From Roseomonas sp. KE2513 (GTDB lineage Bacteria > Pseudomonadota > Alphaproteobacteria > Acetobacterales > Acetobacteraceae), in the NCBI RefSeq assembly GCF_016107305.1, contig NZ_RCVR01000009.1, positions 124,001 through 188,000 on the forward strand: 64,000 bases of DNA. Direction: 5' to 3'. The notes under the pieces are model-generated. The model was not told the origin of the DNA. It ran no database searches and worked only from the letters and a program-made list of their open reading frames with translations. Of this stretch, positions 63,925 to 64,000 are shown in pieces; the stretch's first letter is position 1; every line of letters starts with the position of its first letter. The translations under genes were made by a program, and so were the position numbers.

Positions 63925-64000
63925 GCTCTCTCTCCTCGTTTGATCCATGGGGCCGCGGCGCCCTGCGGCCCGCGGGGGTGCAAACGTGGCGAAGGGGCGT

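Overview
This is a 64-kb stretch of a very GC-rich alphaproteobacterial chromosome. The best guess is the family Acetobacteraceae (Roseomonas-like). The support is a ChvI/ChvG two-component pair near an ATP-type pckA, a lysA-DUF4175 pair, a DUF1674 (SdhAF4-type) gene, two Bug-type (tripartite tricarboxylate) binding proteins, and strongly GC-biased third codon positions that open long false antisense frames almost everywhere. I saw no transposase, integrase, tRNA, rRNA, CRISPR array or phage gene. The assignment below family level is inference.

Layout. 1-2.6 kb: a TetR-controlled DevB/DevC-type export operon that runs off the left edge, with a palindromic operator. 2.7-9 kb: typA, an MFS transporter and a membrane GGDEF-EAL protein. 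9-11.5 kb: a RutB-like amidohydrolase and an FAD monooxygenase, divergent from a MarR regulator with a perfect inverted repeat at its start. 11.5-18.6 kb: acs, a small exported protein, purD, a DUF1835 protein, a histidine phosphatase and thrC. 18.6-26.3 kb: chvG, a diheme cytochrome c, chvI, a HugZ-like and a DUF3237 gene, a Bug protein and pckA. 26.3-30.9 kb: an insert of lower GC with a polyprenyl-phosphate-type GT2, an aldo/keto reductase and a large multi-pass membrane protein. 31-42 kb: M20 peptidase, guanine deaminase, Bug protein, enoyl-CoA hydratase, methyltransferase, YeeE/YedE transporter, HAD dehalogenase, htpX, an SdhAF4-type gene and a Cax-like exchanger. 42-46 kb: a second insert with two tandem paralogous radical SAM/SPASM proteins facing a GT4 glycosyltransferase. 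46-64 kb: SDR, thiolase and DUF35 genes, radC, lysA, a DUF4175 protein, a hybrid histidine kinase, an AI-2E-type permease, a lipase-like protein, GST, a Leu/Ile/Val-type binding protein, an MBL hydrolase and a CsbD-like protein.

The most striking non-coding feature is a family of about 160-250 bp composite elements, present six times between 32.3 and 63.7 kb. A full copy consists of up to four hairpins joined by conserved linkers. Five of the six copies almost exactly fill the gap between two convergent genes. The sixth supplies the last 14 codons and the stop of the guanine deaminase gene. The elements look like mobile, non-coding, bidirectional terminator cassettes. The most interesting coding feature is the radical SAM pair with its facing glycosyltransferase, whose substrate cannot be named from the sequence.

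Gene function falls into central carbon and acetate metabolism (acs, pckA with ChvI/ChvG), amino-acid and purine synthesis (thrC, lysA, purD), catabolism of purine or pyrimidine-type and aromatic compounds (guaD, rutB-like, monooxygenase, thiolase/SDR/ECH), envelope glycans (two glycosyltransferase inserts) and signalling (GGDEF-EAL, hybrid kinase).
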